Source: Oscillospiraceae bacterium (GTDB lineage Bacteria; Bacillota; Clostridia; Saccharofermentanales; Saccharofermentanaceae). From it: a stretch of 64,000 bases of DNA. The stretch is from assembly GCA_902802325.1 (NCBI GenBank), contig CADCLV010000002.1, forward strand, positions 32,791-96,790. The letters are read 5' to 3'. The notes beneath the pieces are model-generated. The model searched no databases, was not told where the DNA came from, and saw nothing but the letters and a program-made list of their open reading frames with translations. The translations under genes and the position numbers were made by a program. Below are positions 45,303-54,672 of the stretch, one piece after another. Each line of letters starts with the position of its first letter. Position 1 is the first letter of the stretch.

Positions 45303-46796
45303 GTGTCAACTGTTATTGTATCGCAAGAAGAGGTATTGCGCCAACATTCTCTTCTTGAGTCTTTGAAAAACCGTGTTTCGGCCATGTCTTCCGAATGCGG
45401 TCATCCGTTAACCTACAAGGTCCGGACCTATGGCTGTCAGCTCAATGAGGCGGACAGTGAAAAGATCGAGGGACTTTTACAGAATATCGGGCTTGAGGAA
45501 GCTTCCGAAGATGCGATCCCGGATTTTCTGTTTTTTAATACCTGCACGATCCGTGAAAATGCAGATATCCGTCTTTTCGGAAATCTTGGTGCCTATAAGA
45601 TCAATAAGCGGCAGAACCGCGATATGTTCATTGCGGTATGCGGCTGCATGATGAAGCAGAAGGAAAATGTGGAGCGTATCAAGAAGAGCTTCCCTTATGT
45701 GGATGCCTGTTTCGGACCTTCTGACATTCATCTTCTTCCGCAGATCCTGGATCAGAAACTGAACCAGAGAAAGCGTGTATTTGCTGTATCAGAAGAAGAT
45801 TATCTGGTAGAAGATAATTTCATTCCCGTCAAAAGAAAAAGAAAGTTCCGGGCTTTGGTCCCGATCATGTACGGATGCAATAACTTCTGTACATATTGTG
45901 TGGTTCCGTATACTCGTGGAAGAGAACGTTCCCGTGATTCGAAAGAGATCCTGGAGCAGCTGCGGAAACTGGCTTCCGAGGGATATAAGGAAGTAATGCT
46001 TTTGGGCCAGAACGTGAATTCCTATGGGAAAGACAGGGAAGAGGAGATCTCTTTTGCGAAGCTTCTGGAAGAGGCGACGAAGATCCCCGGTTTTTCCAGG
46101 ATCCGTTTTATGACTTCCCATCCGAAGGATATATCTGAGGAAGTCATTTATACGATGCAGAAATATAAGAATATCGAACGGCATTTGCATCTTCCGATGC
46201 AGTCAGGAAGCTCTCAGGTCCTGAAAAGGATGAACCGTCATTATGATCAGGAGCAGTACCTGAAGACGGCGATGCTGTTTCGAGAGAAACTTCCGGATGC
46301 CACGCTGACCACGGATATTATCGTGGGCTTCCCCGGCGAGACCGAAGAGGATTTTGAAGAAACACTGAATGTGATCCGTAAATGTAAGTTTGACAGTGCA
46401 TTTACCTTCCAGTACTCAAGAAGACCGGGTACGAAGGCGGCGGACTATCCGGATCAGATCCCGCAGGATGTGGTCACAGAGCGTTTCGGACGGCTTCTGG
46501 CTCTTCAGAACGATCTGACCTTTGCTTCCAACGAGTCCATGGTCGGAAAAGTGGAAGAGATCTTGATCGAGGGAAGAAGTGCGACAGCACCGGATGTGCT
46601 GACAGGACGCACAAATTCGAACCGTCTGGTGAATTTCCGTATTCCGAAAGGAATCAAATTGGAGGGAAAAGAAATCTCTTCCGAATCGCCGGACTTTGAT
46701 GCAGATGACTTAGAAGGAAAGCTTGCTTACGTGAAGATCCTTCGTGCCAAGCCTTATTCCGTAGAGGGAGAATTGGAGAGTTTTATTGATGAGTAA
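45303..46796 (+). CDS. miaB: tRNA-2-methylthio-N6-dimethylallyladenosine synthase
   Basis: 497 residues, GTG start at 45303 behind GAGGTAA. The N-terminal cluster cysteines are in YGCQLNEAD, FNTCTIRENA and CGCM; the radical SAM motif is CNNFCTYC (Cys192, 196, 199); a TRAM domain ends the protein. MiaB adds the methylthio group to i6A37 in tRNAs reading UNN codons, acting after MiaA, which is encoded three genes later. It is longer than the Escherichia coli protein by an N-terminal stretch of about 35 residues, common in Clostridia. Confidence 0.96.
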   Translation: MSTVIVSQEEVLRQHSLLESLKNRVSAMSSECGHPLTYKVRTYGCQLNEADSEKIEGLLQNIGLEEASEDAIPDFLFFNTCTIRENADIRLFGNLGAYKINKRQNRDMFIAVCGCMMKQKENVERIKKSFPYVDACFGPSDIHLLPQILDQKLNQRKRVFAVSEEDYLVEDNFIPVKRKRKFRALVPIMYGCNNFCTYCVVPYTRGRERSRDSKEILEQLRKLASEGYKEVMLLGQNVNSYGKDREEEISFAKLLEEATKIPGFSRIRFMTSHPKDISEEVIYTMQKYKNIERHLHLPMQSGSSQVLKRMNRHYDQEQYLKTAMLFREKLPDATLTTDIIVGFPGETEEDFEETLNVIRKCKFDSAFTFQYSRRPGTKAADYPDQIPQDVVTERFGRLLALQNDLTFASNESMVGKVEEILIEGRSATAPDVLTGRTNSNRLVNFRIPKGIKLEGKEISSESPDFDADDLEGKLAYVKILRAKPYSVEGELESFIDE

Positions 46797-49476
46797 CGAC
46801 GAATTACTGACTTATGACACTGTCAACACGTCGGACCTTTCTCCCATGATGCGGCAGTATTTCGATATGAAAAAAACTGCCGGCGATGCGATTCTGATGT
46901 TCCGTCTCGGTGACTTCTATGAGATGTTCTTTGATGATGCGATACTGGTGTCCCGTCTTTTGGAACTGACATTAACGTCCCGGGACTGTGGTCTGGAAAA
47001 ACGGGCTCCGATGTGCGGTGTGCCGCACCATTCGGCGACCAATTATATGATGCGTCTGATATCTCAGGGATATAAGGTCGCGATCTGTGAGCAGATGGAA
47101 GATCCGGCTCTGGCTAAGGGACTGGTAAAACGTTCGATCACAAGAGTCCTGACACCGGGTACAGTCATCGATACCTCCGGACTTGATGAAAAGAAATATA
47201 ACTTCCTGGTAAGCGTATATAAGCTTGGCCGCCAGTATGGCCTGGCGGCTGCAGATATTACTACAGGTACGATGGAAGCGACCCAGCTGATCACGGGAAA
47301 CACATCTGCACATCTGATTAATCTTCTGTCTAAGTATCATGCATCGGAGCTGATCTTTAATGAAGACTTCCAGAAGGATGATCTGTTCCGTTATGTTACG
47401 GATAATCTTGTGGGATCTGTCACGTTGCGTCCGAATTCCGATTTCAGAAGCAATCTGGCGGAAAGAGTATTGCCGGAAGAATATATTCAGAAAAAGAACT
47501 CGAAAAAGGGGAAGAGTTCTTTTGCCGAAGAAACCAGAAATGTGCTTTTGATCTCGGCGATCGACTGTATTCTTTCTTACCTTGACGAGACCCAGCAGTC
47601 TCAGGTTACCCATTTTTCTACTGCGCGTATCTATGAAGTTTCGGATACGATGGAACTGGATGTGGCCACGAGAACTAATCTGGAGATCACCAGTACGATC
47701 CGTTCCAAAACAAAGAAGGGAAGCCTTCTCTGGGCTATCGACATGACTTCCACTTCCATGGGCGGAAGAAAACTCCGGGAATGGATCGAAGAACCGCTTA
47801 TCCAATGCGATCTTATCGAGGCGCGTCTGGATGCGGTACAGCAGGCAAAAGAGGACTTTATCGCCCGTCAGGAGCTCCGTGAAGCGCTGATCGGCGTATA
47901 CGATATGGAGAGACTTGCTTCCCGTATTGCGCTTTCTTCTGTGAATGCCAGAGATCTTCTGAACCTTCGGAATACTTTGGGAAAACTTCCATATATCCGT
48001 CAATGCGCAGTGCATTTCGAAAAAGGAATATTGAAAGAGGCTGTATCTGACCTGGAAGATCTGACGGATATTTATACGCTTTTGGAATCTTCTCTTGCTG
48101 AAGATCCGCCGATCTCGATAAAGGAAGGCGGCATCATCAAAGAAGGCTATAACGAAGAAGCCGACCGTCTGCGCCATGCATCAAAAGATGGTAAGTCCAT
48201 CATTCTGGAGATGGAGGCGAGAGAACGGGAAAAGACAGGAATTAAGAATCTGAAGATCAGTTATAACAAGGTCTTCGGTTACTATATCGAGGTCTCGAAG
48301 GGAAATGTTTCTTTGGTTCCGGAACACTACATTCGGAAGCAGACTCTGACCACCGGTGAACGATATATCACGCAGGAAATGAAGGAGATCGAGGATACGA
48401 TCGTAGGCTCTACTGCCAAGCTTGTGTCTTTGGAATACGATCTTTTCTGTGATATCCGCGACCGTATTTCCTCTCAGGTTCACCGTCTCTTTAAAGTGGC
48501 CGGCGCGCTGGCCACGATCGATGTGATCATGTCTTTGGGAGAACTTGCTGAACAGCAGAATTATTGCCGTCCGGTCGTGGATGATTCTACGGTACTGGAG
48601 ATCGAGGACGGACGCCATCCGGTAGTGGAGAAGATGCTGAAAGAAGGGGAGTTTGTTCCTAACGGCATTTCCATGAATGAAAATGACCGGCGTATCATGA
48701 TCCTGACCGGTCCGAATATGGCAGGTAAATCCACCTATATGCGTCAGACGGCACTGATCGTTCTTTTGGCACAAATCGGTTCTTTCGTTCCTGCCTCTTC
48801 GGCCCATATCGGCATCGTGGACCGTATTTTTACCCGTATCGGCGCATCTGATGATATCTCACTTGGCCAGTCTACTTTCATGGTTGAGATGAATGAAGTT
48901 TCAGGCATCCTAAGAAACGGTACATATCGGAGTTTGCTGCTTCTTGATGAAGTCGGAAGAGGTACCAGCACTTACGATGGTCTGGCGATCGCCTGGTCCA
49001 TCATCGAGTTTGTGGCAAACCGTTCCATCATGTTTGCCAGAACGATATTTGCTACCCACTATCACGAGCTCAATCAGTTAGAAAGCACATTGCCCGGCAT
49101 TTTTAACGCGCATGTGGAAGTGGAAGAAAAGAATAAAGAAGTGAAATTCCTCCACAAGATCAGCGGTGGCGGTACATCCGACAGTTACGGTATTGAGGTC
49201 GCAAGGCTTGCAGGCGTACCTGCCGAAGTTGTTGATCGTGCCCGTGTGATCCTGGCGGAACTGGATAAAAAGAAGATCGCGCTTACCTATCAGGCGGAAG
49301 AAGGCGGAGAACTTCCTATGGAAGGACAGATCCCGATCTTTTCTGCGCCGGGCAGCAGCGCACATACTGACTCGATCCGGACGGAGCTTCGGGACCTGGA
49401 TATTTCCCGACTGACTCCTCTGGAAGCAATGAATATTCTGTATTCATTTATTGAAAAAGCGAAAGGAACGGAATAA
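46789..49476 (+). CDS. mutS: DNA mismatch recognition protein MutS
   Basis: 895 residues from the ATG at 46789, overlapping miaB by 8 bases; a TTG one codon earlier is possible. The mismatch-contact motif is GDFYEMFF, Walker A TGPNMAGKSTYMRQ (near 640), Walker B LLLLDEVGRGT and the signature DISLGQSTFMVEMNE. It binds mispairs as a dimer and recruits MutL, encoded next. Domain order and length are standard for MutS1. Confidence 0.97.
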   Translation: MSNDELLTYDTVNTSDLSPMMRQYFDMKKTAGDAILMFRLGDFYEMFFDDAILVSRLLELTLTSRDCGLEKRAPMCGVPHHSATNYMMRLISQGYKVAICEQMEDPALAKGLVKRSITRVLTPGTVIDTSGLDEKKYNFLVSVYKLGRQYGLAAADITTGTMEATQLITGNTSAHLINLLSKYHASELIFNEDFQKDDLFRYVTDNLVGSVTLRPNSDFRSNLAERVLPEEYIQKKNSKKGKSSFAEETRNVLLISAIDCILSYLDETQQSQVTHFSTARIYEVSDTMELDVATRTNLEITSTIRSKTKKGSLLWAIDMTSTSMGGRKLREWIEEPLIQCDLIEARLDAVQQAKEDFIARQELREALIGVYDMERLASRIALSSVNARDLLNLRNTLGKLPYIRQCAVHFEKGILKEAVSDLEDLTDIYTLLESSLAEDPPISIKEGGIIKEGYNEEADRLRHASKDGKSIILEMEAREREKTGIKNLKISYNKVFGYYIEVSKGNVSLVPEHYIRKQTLTTGERYITQEMKEIEDTIVGSTAKLVSLEYDLFCDIRDRISSQVHRLFKVAGALATIDVIMSLGELAEQQNYCRPVVDDSTVLEIEDGRHPVVEKMLKEGEFVPNGISMNENDRRIMILTGPNMAGKSTYMRQTALIVLLAQIGSFVPASSAHIGIVDRIFTRIGASDDISLGQSTFMVEMNEVSGILRNGTYRSLLLLDEVGRGTSTYDGLAIAWSIIEFVANRSIMFARTIFATHYHELNQLESTLPGIFNAHVEVEEKNKEVKFLHKISGGGTSDSYGIEVARLAGVPAEVVDRARVILAELDKKKIALTYQAEEGGELPMEGQIPIFSAPGSSAHTDSIRTELRDLDISRLTPLEAMNILYSFIEKAKGTE

Positions 49477-51530
49477 TGGGAAGAATTCAAGTACTCGATA
49501 CGGTAACCGCGAATGCCATTGCTGCCGGAGAAGTGATCGAACGGCCAATGTCGATAGTGAAAGAACTGATGGAAAACTCCATCGATGCCGGATCCACTGC
49601 CATAACGGTGGAGATCGAGAACGGTGGGATCACCTTGATCCGTGTCCGGGATAACGGATGCGGCATGGATGAAGAAGATGCCAAGAAAGCCTTTCTGATC
49701 CATGCGACCAGTAAGATCCGGTCACTGGATGAATTGTTTTCTTTGCATTCCATGGGCTTCCGTGGAGAGGCGCTGGCCAGTATCGCGGCAGCTTCACGGG
49801 TATCTCTTTCCACCAAAGAACCCCAGGCGGAAAAAGGTGTCTGTGTCAAATATGAAGGCGGAGAGTTCATTTCCTGTACTCCCATAGGTATGCCCTCCGG
49901 CACTATTGTGGAAGTGCGGGATCTTTTTTATAATCTTCCGGCCCGATTTAAATTCCTGAAAAAGGATCAGACTGAAGCCAACTATATCCAGACTTTGGTG
50001 GAACGGTTTATTCTTTGCCATACAGACATTTCTTTCAAGTTTGTGAAGAATGGGAAGACTGTGCTTCAGAGCCCCGGTAACTGCGATGCCCAGTCCGCGC
50101 TTTATAGTGTATATGGAAAAGAGATCGTTCAGGATTGCCGTGAGATCAACAGCACCATCGAAGGAATCACAGTTAAGGGTTTTGCCGGTCTTCCGAAGAT
50201 CAGCCGCGCTTCCAGATCCGAGCAGATCATTTTCGTAAATCAAAGACTGATCAGAAGTAAGACGATCTCGGCGGCCATTGATGCGGCATATACCAATATG
50301 CTTATGAAGGGGAAATATGCATTTGCCATTCTGGATATTTACATGCATTCATCGGACCTGGATGTAAATGTTCATCCTCAAAAAGCCGAAGTCCGTTTTT
50401 CCAATGAATCTCTGATTTATCGCGCCGTCTATCACGCGATTTTGAATACACTGGCGACTGAGTCTATGAGTGTGGATTATTCTTTTTCTTCGGGAAAAGC
50501 ACCTGCTTCGTCTTCGGATAAAGCGCCTGCCTCATCTTCGGTAAATGCACCTTCGGCGCCTGTTTCTTCTCCTGTAGTCAAGAAAGAAACGACCGTCCCG
50601 TCTTCTCCTTATGTAAAGAAAGAAGCGCCGGTTCTTCCGTCGTCCCACATCGGATATCAGAATATGTATTTTGAAGAGAAGAAGACACCTTATACGACAA
50701 CACCGGTAGAAGCGAACGTAACGGTTTCTTCTGAAAGTACGACAGTAGCACCAATGCCTTCTCCGGAAAATACACTTCCGCCGGTAAATACTCTTCCTCC
50801 GGTAGCGGAGATGCCTGTTTCGAGTGAACCGGAAATTTCAGAAGAACCGGAAGCGACAGTGTCTTTCCCGGTGGAAGAAAAGAAAGAAGAAAAAACGGAA
50901 CTTATTCAGGACGAGCTTCCAATCAGCAGCCGTGAGGAAAGTCTTCACGAGCTTTTGGCATCGAGAGTTATCGGTACTTTGTTTGATACCTATATCCTTA
51001 TGGAATCTCCGCAGAGAACGCTTCTTATGGTCGATCAGCATGCTGCACATGAAAAGATCTTATATGAGCAGCTGGTTTCTTCGGAAATGGAAAAGAAAGT
51101 GGTATCCCAGCCGCTATTGTCTCCCATGATCGTATCTCTTTCCCGGTCGGATATCAGCTTTATCGAATCGAATATGGAGCAGCTGGAAGCAGTCGGATTT
51201 GAGCTGATGAATATGGGGGATGGGGAACTGGCCATTCGTGCTGTTCCTGCGCAGGTCGATCCGAACGATATGAAGAATGCTTTTATTGATATGATCGATG
51301 AGTGGATGCATGCCAGTAAGACACGAAATGATGCTTTGATCCTGTCTCTTGCCACATCAGCCTGCAAGGCGGCGGTAAAGGGCCATGATAAGCTTCATGA
51401 TATTGAGATCCAAAGACTTCTGACCGACCTTTCGAAATTGAAAGATCCGTATCACTGCCCGCATGGACGGCCTATCGTGATCCGTCTTTCGGAAAAAGAA
51501 ATCGAAAAAGAGTTTAAGCGTATCGTATAA
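49476..51530 (+). CDS. mutL: DNA mismatch repair protein MutL, endonuclease type
   Basis: 684 residues. The GHKL ATPase part has ENSIDAGST, DNGCGM and GFRGEALASI. A long linker (about 345-470) is rich in Ala, Ser, Pro, Thr and Lys with repeated KAPASSS units. The C-terminal domain carries the nicking-site motif DQHAAHEKILYE near residue 520 and the later CKAAVKGHD and CPHGRP metal-site motifs, so this MutL should nick DNA, as in bacteria lacking MutH. Its ATG overlaps the mutS stop by one base. Confidence 0.96.
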   Translation: MGRIQVLDTVTANAIAAGEVIERPMSIVKELMENSIDAGSTAITVEIENGGITLIRVRDNGCGMDEEDAKKAFLIHATSKIRSLDELFSLHSMGFRGEALASIAAASRVSLSTKEPQAEKGVCVKYEGGEFISCTPIGMPSGTIVEVRDLFYNLPARFKFLKKDQTEANYIQTLVERFILCHTDISFKFVKNGKTVLQSPGNCDAQSALYSVYGKEIVQDCREINSTIEGITVKGFAGLPKISRASRSEQIIFVNQRLIRSKTISAAIDAAYTNMLMKGKYAFAILDIYMHSSDLDVNVHPQKAEVRFSNESLIYRAVYHAILNTLATESMSVDYSFSSGKAPASSSDKAPASSSVNAPSAPVSSPVVKKETTVPSSPYVKKEAPVLPSSHIGYQNMYFEEKKTPYTTTPVEANVTVSSESTTVAPMPSPENTLPPVNTLPPVAEMPVSSEPEISEEPEATVSFPVEEKKEEKTELIQDELPISSREESLHELLASRVIGTLFDTYILMESPQRTLLMVDQHAAHEKILYEQLVSSEMEKKVVSQPLLSPMIVSLSRSDISFIESNMEQLEAVGFELMNMGDGELAIRAVPAQVDPNDMKNAFIDMIDEWMHASKTRNDALILSLATSACKAAVKGHDKLHDIEIQRLLTDLSKLKDPYHCPHGRPIVIRLSEKEIEKEFKRIV

Positions 51531-51540
51531 GTGAGGCAGG

Positions 51541-52479
51541 ATGGACGCAAAGGAACTATATGACATAACAGAATATCACTCGATCCCGATCATTTGCGGC
51601 CCGACTGCCAGCGGAAAAACTTCCCTGTCGATTAAGCTTGCTAAGGAACTTTCAGGTGAGATCTGCTGTTGTGATTCTATGCAGATCTACCGTCATCTTT
51701 CTGTCGGAACCGCCAAGCCGACAGAAGAGGAGAAGGCCCAGGTGCCCCATCATCTCATAGATCTTTTGAATCCGGATGTGCCGTTTAATGTTGCTTCCTA
51801 TGTGGAAGAAGCCTATAAAAAGATCGATGAACTTCTTTCTCGAAAGGTGCTTCCTGTTTTCTGCGGAGGCACGGGCCTTTACGTGCAGGCTTTACAGAAG
51901 GGCTTTGCATTTGAAGACTCTCCCATCGATCCGGAAGTGGAAGAGAAGATCCAAAGAGAGTATGAAAAGAATGGTATCGAGCCTTTATATGCCCGTTTAA
52001 TCGAACTGGATCCTGAATGCAGGGAAAAGATCCATATAAATAATACCAAACGCGTCCTTCACGTTCTGGCGCTTCTGGAGTCATTACATACCACGACGCG
52101 GGAGATCAGAACTTCCTCGGTAAAAGAAGGACCCCGATATCCGTTTACTCTGTTTTGCATTGACTGGCCCAGAGATATCCTGTATTCAAGAATTAACCAG
52201 CGAGTTGACATTATGCTTGAAGAGGGAATCGTTGAGGAAGCAAAATGGCTTTTTGATCAGCATCTTCCGGATAGTCTCACCGCAATGCAGGCTATCGGCT
52301 ATAAGGAGTTTTTCCCTTATTTCCGTTCGGAAAAGACACTTGCCGAGTGCGTGGATCTTCTCAAGCAGCACACCAGAAACTATGCCAAACGCCAGCTGAC
52401 CTGGTTTCGGCACATGGATGATGTGCACTGGCTTTCCGGTGAAAAACTAATGGAATATGATTTGAAAGCATATCTCTGA
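51541..52479 (+). CDS. miaA: tRNA dimethylallyltransferase
   Basis: 312 residues with the P-loop GPTASGKTS (near 20-28), DSMQIYRHL and the GGTGLYVQAL motif. MiaA attaches a dimethylallyl group to A37 of tRNAs reading UNN codons, the substrate of MiaB. Start follows GTGAGGCAGG ten bases after mutL. Residues 1-17 before the P-loop are slightly longer than usual. It is the last gene with close spacing in the mismatch repair group. Confidence 0.96.
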   Translation: MDAKELYDITEYHSIPIICGPTASGKTSLSIKLAKELSGEICCCDSMQIYRHLSVGTAKPTEEEKAQVPHHLIDLLNPDVPFNVASYVEEAYKKIDELLSRKVLPVFCGGTGLYVQALQKGFAFEDSPIDPEVEEKIQREYEKNGIEPLYARLIELDPECREKIHINNTKRVLHVLALLESLHTTTREIRTSSVKEGPRYPFTLFCIDWPRDILYSRINQRVDIMLEEGIVEEAKWLFDQHLPDSLTAMQAIGYKEFFPYFRSEKTLAECVDLLKQHTRNYAKRQLTWFRHMDDVHWLSGEKLMEYDLKAYL

Positions 52480-52542
52480 TCCTTTATATGCAAAACGGGA
52501 ATGAAATCACGCATATATCATACAGACGTAAAAAAATCATGA

Positions 52543-52551
52543 TGCTATAGT
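52543..52551 (+). promoter_or_regulatory. Extended -10 promoter of the hfq-like gene
   Basis: TGC followed by TATAGT (52546-52551) makes an extended -10 element 33 bases ahead of the start codon. I find no good -35 hexamer at the right distance. Confidence 0.45.
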
Positions 52552-52583
52552 GGGGATACATTTCATCTCAAGGAGGAAACATC

Positions 52584-52979
52584 ATGATTAAGACAGACAC
52601 GTATGCACCAAGAAAAACGAACCGTCCGCAGAATAAAATGAAGCGTTCTCCGAAGGCTCCGCTAGCCAAAGGAGTCCGCCTGGAAGTGTCTTCACGGTCT
52701 CCGATCCATGTACATGATATCTTTCTGAATTGCTGCCGGAAAGAATATACCGATGTAGAAGTGGTTACCACATCCGGCGAGATCATTGAAGGAATCATTG
52801 ACGGATATGATAAAGATACGATCGTCCTTCATAATGACATGACACAAATGCTTATATATAAAAGCAGTATAAGTTATATTGAACCGCGAAACGGAAAAGC
52901 AGTCATCCTTCGCGAGAGCGAAATGGACGAAGTAAGAGCATTTCTCGATAATGAGAACTACATCATCGAAAACAGCTGA
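52584..52979 (+). CDS. hfq: Hfq-like RNA chaperone with N-terminal extension
   Basis: 131 residues, starting behind AAGGAGG. Residues 44-101 align with the Hfq Sm fold: HDIFLN for the QDPFLN start, VEVVTTSGEIIEG.I for Sm1 and MLIYKSSISYIEP for Sm2. Position after miaA is the conserved hfq location. Two features differ: about 40 basic residues (Lys/Arg/Pro-rich) precede the Sm domain, and the Sm2 YKH signature is YKS, with Gln8 of the proximal face replaced by His44. It probably forms a ring that binds RNA, but site preferences may be altered. Confidence 0.82.
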   Translation: MIKTDTYAPRKTNRPQNKMKRSPKAPLAKGVRLEVSSRSPIHVHDIFLNCCRKEYTDVEVVTTSGEIIEGIIDGYDKDTIVLHNDMTQMLIYKSSISYIEPRNGKAVILRESEMDEVRAFLDNENYIIENS

Positions 52980-53012
52980 AAACAGGGGAATAGAAGAGGC
53001 GGGAAGAAGAGG

Positions 53013-53654
53013 TCAGTTGACCTTCGGACGGAAGACACCGTCAACGATACCCAGAATCCGGCAATCGTCATCTTCGAACGGAATGGGTGAGTAAGCAGGG
53101 TTTTCCGGCTGCAGGAAAGCATGGCCTCCCTTATAGCACAGACGCTTGACTGTCGCTTCGTTTCCGACCATGGCCACAACGATCTGGTTGATATTTGCCA
53201 TATTATCACGGCGGACAATGACGAGATCTCCATCCATGATGTGGGCATTGATCATGCTGTCACCGCGAACTTTCAAAAGGAAATACTCTGCCGAATTAAA
53301 GTATTCGGACGGGAAGGGGAGATAATGATCGATATTCTCTTCCGCAAGGATCGGCACACCGGCAGTAACCGTTCCGACAAGTGGGATCTTATTGGTGGAA
53401 ACACGGGAATTGCGCTTTTCCACATCCTTTACCATGATGGCACGACGCTTTCCCGGAGTATATTCGATCTTTCCTTCTTCCATCAGACGGCGGAGATGGG
53501 CGTGAACAGTCGAGGTCGAACGGATGCCGACACCCTGACAGATCTCACGGACAGACGGCGGATATCCTTCCTTCTTAACATAGGAAACGATATAAGAATA
53601 GACAAGTTCCAAAGTCTCATTAAGGTTACTCTTTGTAAATCTGTATGTGCTCAT
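53013..53654 (-). CDS. lexA: SOS response repressor LexA
   Basis: 213 residues. The winged helix (about 1-75) includes PPSVREICQGVGIRSTSTVH as recognition region. The self-cleavage site is Ala98-Gly99 in GTVTAGVPI, with catalytic Ser133 in GDSMINAH and Lys170 in NEATVKRL. RecA filaments trigger its cleavage after DNA damage. The promoter contains an SOS box overlapping the -35 element, so it is autoregulated. It is convergent with the hfq-like gene. Confidence 0.97.
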   Translation of the reverse strand: MSTYRFTKSNLNETLELVYSYIVSYVKKEGYPPSVREICQGVGIRSTSTVHAHLRRLMEEGKIEYTPGKRRAIMVKDVEKRNSRVSTNKIPLVGTVTAGVPILAEENIDHYLPFPSEYFNSAEYFLLKVRGDSMINAHIMDGDLVIVRRDNMANINQIVVAMVGNEATVKRLCYKGGHAFLQPENPAYSPIPFEDDDCRILGIVDGVFRPKVN

Positions 53655-53684
53655 ATATCAACCTCCGTCCGTATTATTATTCCT

Positions 53685-53713
53685 ATATTACCATTTCGAC
53701 ACACACGTGTCAA
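53685..53713 (-). promoter_or_regulatory. lexA promoter
   Basis: On the minus strand, consensus TTGACA (53708-53713) and TAATAT (53685-53690) are 17 bases apart. The SOS box overlaps the -35 hexamer. Confidence 0.88.
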
Positions 53714-53724
53714 ACGATTGTTCG
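53711..53724. promoter_or_regulatory. LexA-binding SOS box
   Basis: CGAACAATCGTTTG on the minus strand matches the Firmicutes box CGAACRNRYGTTYC at nearly all positions. It covers the upstream edge of the lexA -35 element and lies 29 bases before the divergent small gene, so it can control both. Confidence 0.85.
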
Positions 53725-53753
53725 TATTTGAAAAAGGCAGAAAGGGAAGACTT

Positions 53754-53936
53754 ATGAAGGAGTATAAAAGACTCTATAAAGTAACCGGACGAGTGATCAT
53801 TCTGTGCTGTCTGGCAATGATGATCCTATGCGGTCTAACTGTACAAAAGATAAGAAAAACCGAGCAAAGAAGGGCGGAAAGAAGTAAGGAATACACTTGG
53901 AACACCGGTTTTATACGGAATGAGGATGCCAACTAA
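53754..53936 (+). CDS. 60-residue SOS-linked membrane protein, YneA/SosA-like by context
   Basis: The ATG at 53754 follows AAAGGGAAG. One membrane helix (about residues 13-30, RVIILCCLAMMILCGLTV) is flanked by Lys/Arg, and the tail is highly charged with no LysM domain. The gene is divergent from lexA across an SOS box, the same place as yneA in Bacillus and sosA in staphylococci, which encode SOS-induced inhibitors of cell division. Sequence homology cannot be shown here because such proteins diverge fast. The longer open frame that contains it is otherwise an antisense shadow of lexA. Confidence 0.75.
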   Translation: MKEYKRLYKVTGRVIILCCLAMMILCGLTVQKIRKTEQRRAERSKEYTWNTGFIRNEDAN

Positions 53937-53944
53937 AAGGCAGT

Positions 53945-53954
53945 ATGCTATAAT
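53945..53954 (+). promoter_or_regulatory. -10 element before the 214-residue protein
   Basis: TATAAT at 53949-53954 with ATGC just before it, close to an extended -10 form. No clear -35 box. It lies 25 bases ahead of the start codon. Confidence 0.45.
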
Positions 53955-53978
53955 CTTCATGATTAAAGGATGAAGATT

Positions 53979-54623
53979 ATGAAAGAAGAACTGGAAAAGA
54001 ACAATCCGCAGGAAACGGAACGCGTTGAGGCCAAACCGGAAGAGAATCCGGTACGTGAGCCTGTATTTCATACAGAAGACGCCGGACCGGATGAATATGC
54101 GGACGACTTCGAGGAAGAACCTGAGGATATGGATAATCCTGTTAAAGAGGTTTTTATTGAGATCGGCGGCTTTTTCCAGTTCCTGGGAAGAACCACAGTA
54201 CAGTTTTTCCGTAATCTTCCAGGTACGATCTCCAATAAAATCAAAGCAAAGATCGCAGAACACAGACGTATGCCAAAGCGCCGGTCCATGCACAAGGTAT
54301 ATGTGCTTGTCGGCTATACGACGAAAGAATACGTAGATAGAAAGTATAGAAAAGAAAGAATGCTTCTGATCATCCGCCGTATTCTGGTCGGATGTATCAT
54401 TGTCATCATTCTGGCCATGGCATTACGCTGGTTTATCCCGAAACTGGATACCGACGAATACAAGCAAATGATCGGTATCAACGAAATGAACGAACTGACT
54501 AAGAACGATCCCTTTGCGACGGAGACCAGTAATGCAGCGATCGCACCGGAGTCTCAGGCAGTCACTCCGATTCCTTCGAATACATCTGATACATCATTAA
54601 CTGAAACCAAACCCGGAGAATGA
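53979..54623 (+). CDS. Unknown single-pass membrane protein with acidic N-terminus
   Basis: 214 residues from the ATG at 53979 (AAAGGA eight bases upstream; an ATG at 53970 is in the ribosome site). Residues 1-60 are strongly acidic and disordered, 60-125 are mixed helical and basic, a membrane helix spans about 130-150, and the rest is Ser/Thr/Pro/Asn-rich and probably extracellular. No family is recognised. It lies beyond the SOS small gene but seems to have its own promoter. A role in division or envelope control is possible but untested. Confidence 0.75.
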   Translation: MKEELEKNNPQETERVEAKPEENPVREPVFHTEDAGPDEYADDFEEEPEDMDNPVKEVFIEIGGFFQFLGRTTVQFFRNLPGTISNKIKAKIAEHRRMPKRRSMHKVYVLVGYTTKEYVDRKYRKERMLLIIRRILVGCIIVIILAMALRWFIPKLDTDEYKQMIGINEMNELTKNDPFATETSNAAIAPESQAVTPIPSNTSDTSLTETKPGE

Positions 54624-54672
54624 TCCATTTTGTTTTTTTCGTTATAAAGAAGAGGATGTTTTTCTTGATACG

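Noticed and set aside
46972..48177. 401-codon minus-strand frame opposite mutS
   Set aside because: It lies wholly within the conserved mutS gene, has no ribosome site and a composition rich in Arg, His and Ile typical of antisense shadows.
53121..53753. First 211 codons of a plus-strand frame across lexA
   Set aside because: They are antisense to lexA. Only the last 60 codons, after a ribosome site and outside lexA, were kept as a gene.
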